Source: Methanoregulaceae archaeon (GTDB taxonomy: Archaea; Halobacteriota; Methanomicrobia; Methanomicrobiales; Methanospirillaceae). From it: a stretch of DNA of 5,160 nucleotides. This document shows, in pieces, positions 3,626 through 5,160 of the stretch. The notes beneath the pieces were generated by a model that saw nothing but the letters and a program-made list of their open reading frames with translations, was not told where the DNA came from and did no database searches. Every line of letters starts with the position of its first letter. Position 1 is the stretch's first letter. The position numbers and the translations under genes are program-made. The stretch covers positions 1 to 5,160 of the forward strand of contig JACTVF010000192.1 of assembly GCA_019695435.1 (NCBI GenBank), written 5' to 3'.

Positions 3626-5160
3626 TTAATTCGGCTTTACCAGTTTCATAATCTCATCATCGATAGCGTTGGATGGACTCGGTGGAGGGGTATTTTTCAG
3701 ATTCTTATTCGTCTCCCCAGCCGCGGGCGCCCGCGGCTCCCCGCTCTCTCCATATCCGCTCTCCTGCGCCTGAGTATCCTTCGCGCGCTTTTCCACCTCA
3801 TCCAGAAATCCACCGATCGCCGCGCTGGAATCCTTCCCCGCATCCGCAAGCTCCTCGATCTTCGTCATCGCACGGACAGAGTTGATGTGAAACTTCGCCG
3901 TGAGCGTGGACAGCAGTGCGAGGTTGGTGCGCAGCGACGACAGTTCCTTATCCTTCTGCGGATCGCCGGTGCTTCCTGCCTTCCCCAACAGATATTTCAC
4001 ACTCACCCGCCCCGATATCGGCCCCAGAGATTGCGCGGAATCCTTAATCTGCTGGCGTAACTCCGTGATGATTGGCAGAGCACGGATAGCAGACTGCGCG
4101 GCGGTGCGGGTGCCCCCGGTTGGCGCACTGGGCATGCTCGTTCCGATCGGCTGACCTGTCACGGGACTAAGCGGCTGATCCAGTGGAACTTTTCCGAGCG
4201 CTTCCGCCAGTCCCGGAGGCACCTTCATCCCGGCATTCGCGAATACTTGCGGGGCGATCGACGCGACCAACGGGAGGATCTCCGGATTATTCTTATATCC
4301 CGCTTCCATCATCCGGTAGATCGCATACACCGCGCCAGTGGAAGCGTTCTTCGCTTTCGATTGCTTCGCCTCCGCTGTCTCCTTCTCGAATTTTTCGTAA
4401 TTCTTCGGATCGGCCATGTACTCTTCGAATGGAGTCGGCTTACCGGCTTTCGTGGCGGCTTGCGTGACTATCTTCAATGCGTCTTGCGGGAGATATTTCT
4501 GCCCGGTCTTCGGGTCTACTTGATCGAGCAGGGAGAAGTAGGCGTCGGATTGCGGAGTGGTCTTGGATGCGGCGGTCGCGGAGGGCGGCTTGGCCTGTTC
4601 CACTGCGATCTGTCGCTTCTGCTCGATGTCCGATGCCTGCTGCGTGAGCTTCGCTGCTCGTGCGTCTACCATCCCCTGCTGCTCCGCTGGGATGCCTGCG
4701 GTGATGTCTCCCCAGCTTCTTGGCGCGGGAGGGGGGGTGATCGGAGGGCCGACAGTGGGAGTCGCGCTTGGAGCCGCGCCTGACGCTGCATCTTGAGCGG
4801 GAGCGGGAGCGGGAGCAGGAGCGGGAGGCTGCGCTTGTGCCTGCGGCGGCTGCCCCGAAGCCTGCGGAGCCGCTGAAGCCGCTGAAGCCTGCGGAATCCC
4901 CGGCGGCGGTCCTCCCATCTTCTGCTGCTGCTGCGCGATGTGATGATCCGCGATCAGCTTCCGCTTCTTAACCTCATCCTTGATCTCCTTAGTCTGACCG
5001 ACGGATTTTTCATACCTCGCTGAAGCGATATCGTAATCCTGCTGGAGTTGCTGGTATCCTGGATCGGTCTTGGGAGTCTGCGCGAGCTTCGTCGCCTTCT
5101 CCGCCATCACGTCATGATCCATCTGCGCTTCCGCAAGACGCTTCTGGTGATGCTTCTCGA
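3626..5160 (-). CDS. large helical Pro/Ala-linker protein, probable virion or DNA-ejection protein (5' part outside window)
   Basis: The frame is open to the right edge. The first Met in the window (5122) is preceded by 12 more codons (EKHHQKRLAEAQ) of the same coiled-coil type, so the true start probably lies outside. Numbering from that Met: coiled coil to about 68; Pro/Ala/Gln linker (71-135, including an alternating PA run at 100-108); helical region (about 136-180); a middle domain (190-315) with aromatic and helical segments; and a C-terminal helical domain (340-450). The latter contains LGPISGR, GDP, a Leu-rich helix and FHINSVRAM, and resembles a pattern I associate with virion proteins of uncultured phages, but I cannot name the family. 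A final short helix (485-498, IDDEIMKLV) follows a Pro-rich spacer. No enzyme motif, signal peptide or membrane span is seen. It lies just before a second coiled-coil gene, joined as TAA|ATG, so the two products may work together. Confidence 0.92.
   Translation of the reverse strand, partial: EKHHQKRLAEAQMDHDVMAEKATKLAQTPKTDPGYQQLQQDYDIASARYEKSVGQTKEIKDEVKKRKLIADHHIAQQQQKMGGPPPGIPQASAASAAPQASGQPPQAQAQPPAPAPAPAPAQDAASGAAPSATPTVGPPITPPPAPRSWGDITAGIPAEQQGMVDARAAKLTQQASDIEQKRQIAVEQAKPPSATAASKTTPQSDAYFSLLDQVDPKTGQKYLPQDALKIVTQAATKAGKPTPFEEYMADPKNYEKFEKETAEAKQSKAKNASTGAVYAIYRMMEAGYKNNPEILPLVASIAPQVFANAGMKVPPGLAEALGKVPLDQPLSPVTGQPIGTSMPSAPTGGTRTAAQSAIRALPIITELRQQIKDSAQSLGPISGRVSVKYLLGKAGSTGDPQKDKELSSLRTNLALLSTLTAKFHINSVRAMTKIEELADAGKDSSAAIGGFLDEVEKRAKDTQAQESGYGESGEPRAPAAGETNKNLKNTPPPSPSNAIDDEIMKLVKPN
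4795..4824. repeat. hexanucleotide tandem repeat encoding the Pro-Ala run
   Basis: Five GAGCGG units (the fourth is GAGCAG) lie in tandem. On the coding strand they specify the alternating Pro-Ala stretch of the large partial protein (about residues 100-108). Copy number could vary by slippage without breaking the frame. Confidence 0.9.
4857..4895. repeat. 9-bp/12-bp imperfect coding repeats beside the Pro-Ala run
   Basis: GCCGCTGAA occurs twice in tandem (4869-4886), flanked by two copies of GAAGCCTGCGGA (4857-4868 and 4884-4895). They encode the Ala/Ser/Pro/Gln segment QASAASAAPQAS, part of the same disordered linker. Confidence 0.8.

Noticed and set aside
3485..4060. Plus-strand 191-residue open frame
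   Set aside because: It is antisense to the two large minus-strand genes, has Arg/Leu/Ser/Pro-rich shadow composition and shows no ribosome site.
4247..4783. Plus-strand 178-residue open frame
   Set aside because: It is antisense to the large partial gene and its Gly/Arg-rich sequence comes from GC-rich antisense codons.
5085..5122. ATG at 5122 as the true start of the large protein
   Set aside because: GGAAG is 5 bases upstream, so it is possible, but the same frame stays open to the window edge with coiled-coil residues (EKHHQKRLAEAQ). A start beyond the window is more likely.

Overview
The window looks like the late region of a tailed bacteriophage (Caudoviricetes) or a prophage, probably from an uncultured environmental source. 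Eight genes lie head to tail on the minus strand, with 1-4 base overlaps or very short gaps and no gene on the plus strand. There is no tRNA, rRNA, integrase, transposase or CRISPR array. The standard code is used: TAA, TAG and TGA all act as stops. The DNA is moderately GC-rich. The host cannot be read from the sequence.

In transcription order (right to left): (1) a protein of at least 510 residues, open at the right edge, with coiled-coil, Pro/Ala linker and helical segments, probably a virion or DNA-ejection protein; (2) a 425-residue coiled-coil protein that starts directly after it (TAA|ATG); (3) a 329-residue protein with the cysteine layout of iron-sulfur PD-(D/E)XK nucleases (Cas4/AddB/RecB-like), overlapping gene 2 by ATGA; (4) a 91-residue Cys/His-rich small protein; (5) an 83-residue (or 94-residue) single-span membrane protein; (6) a 64-residue small protein with the best ribosome binding site in the window; (7) a 111-residue, two-span membrane protein that is the best holin candidate; (8) the N-terminal 73 codons of a SleB/Hydrolase_2-type cell wall hydrolase, the likely endolysin, cut by the left edge.

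The order virion proteins, nuclease, small unknown proteins, holin, endolysin fits one late operon. Virion assembly would be followed by lysis: the signal-less endolysin would need the holin to reach peptidoglycan. The phage assignment rests mainly on the endolysin/holin pair and the gene architecture. The two large proteins have only a weak structural argument.

The less ordinary points are the Fe-S nuclease-like protein with a changed catalytic motif, a holin tail built from a 12-bp minisatellite, short tandem repeats at two gene junctions, and a block of three unrecognised small genes between nuclease and holin. I found no clear promoter or factor-independent terminator.
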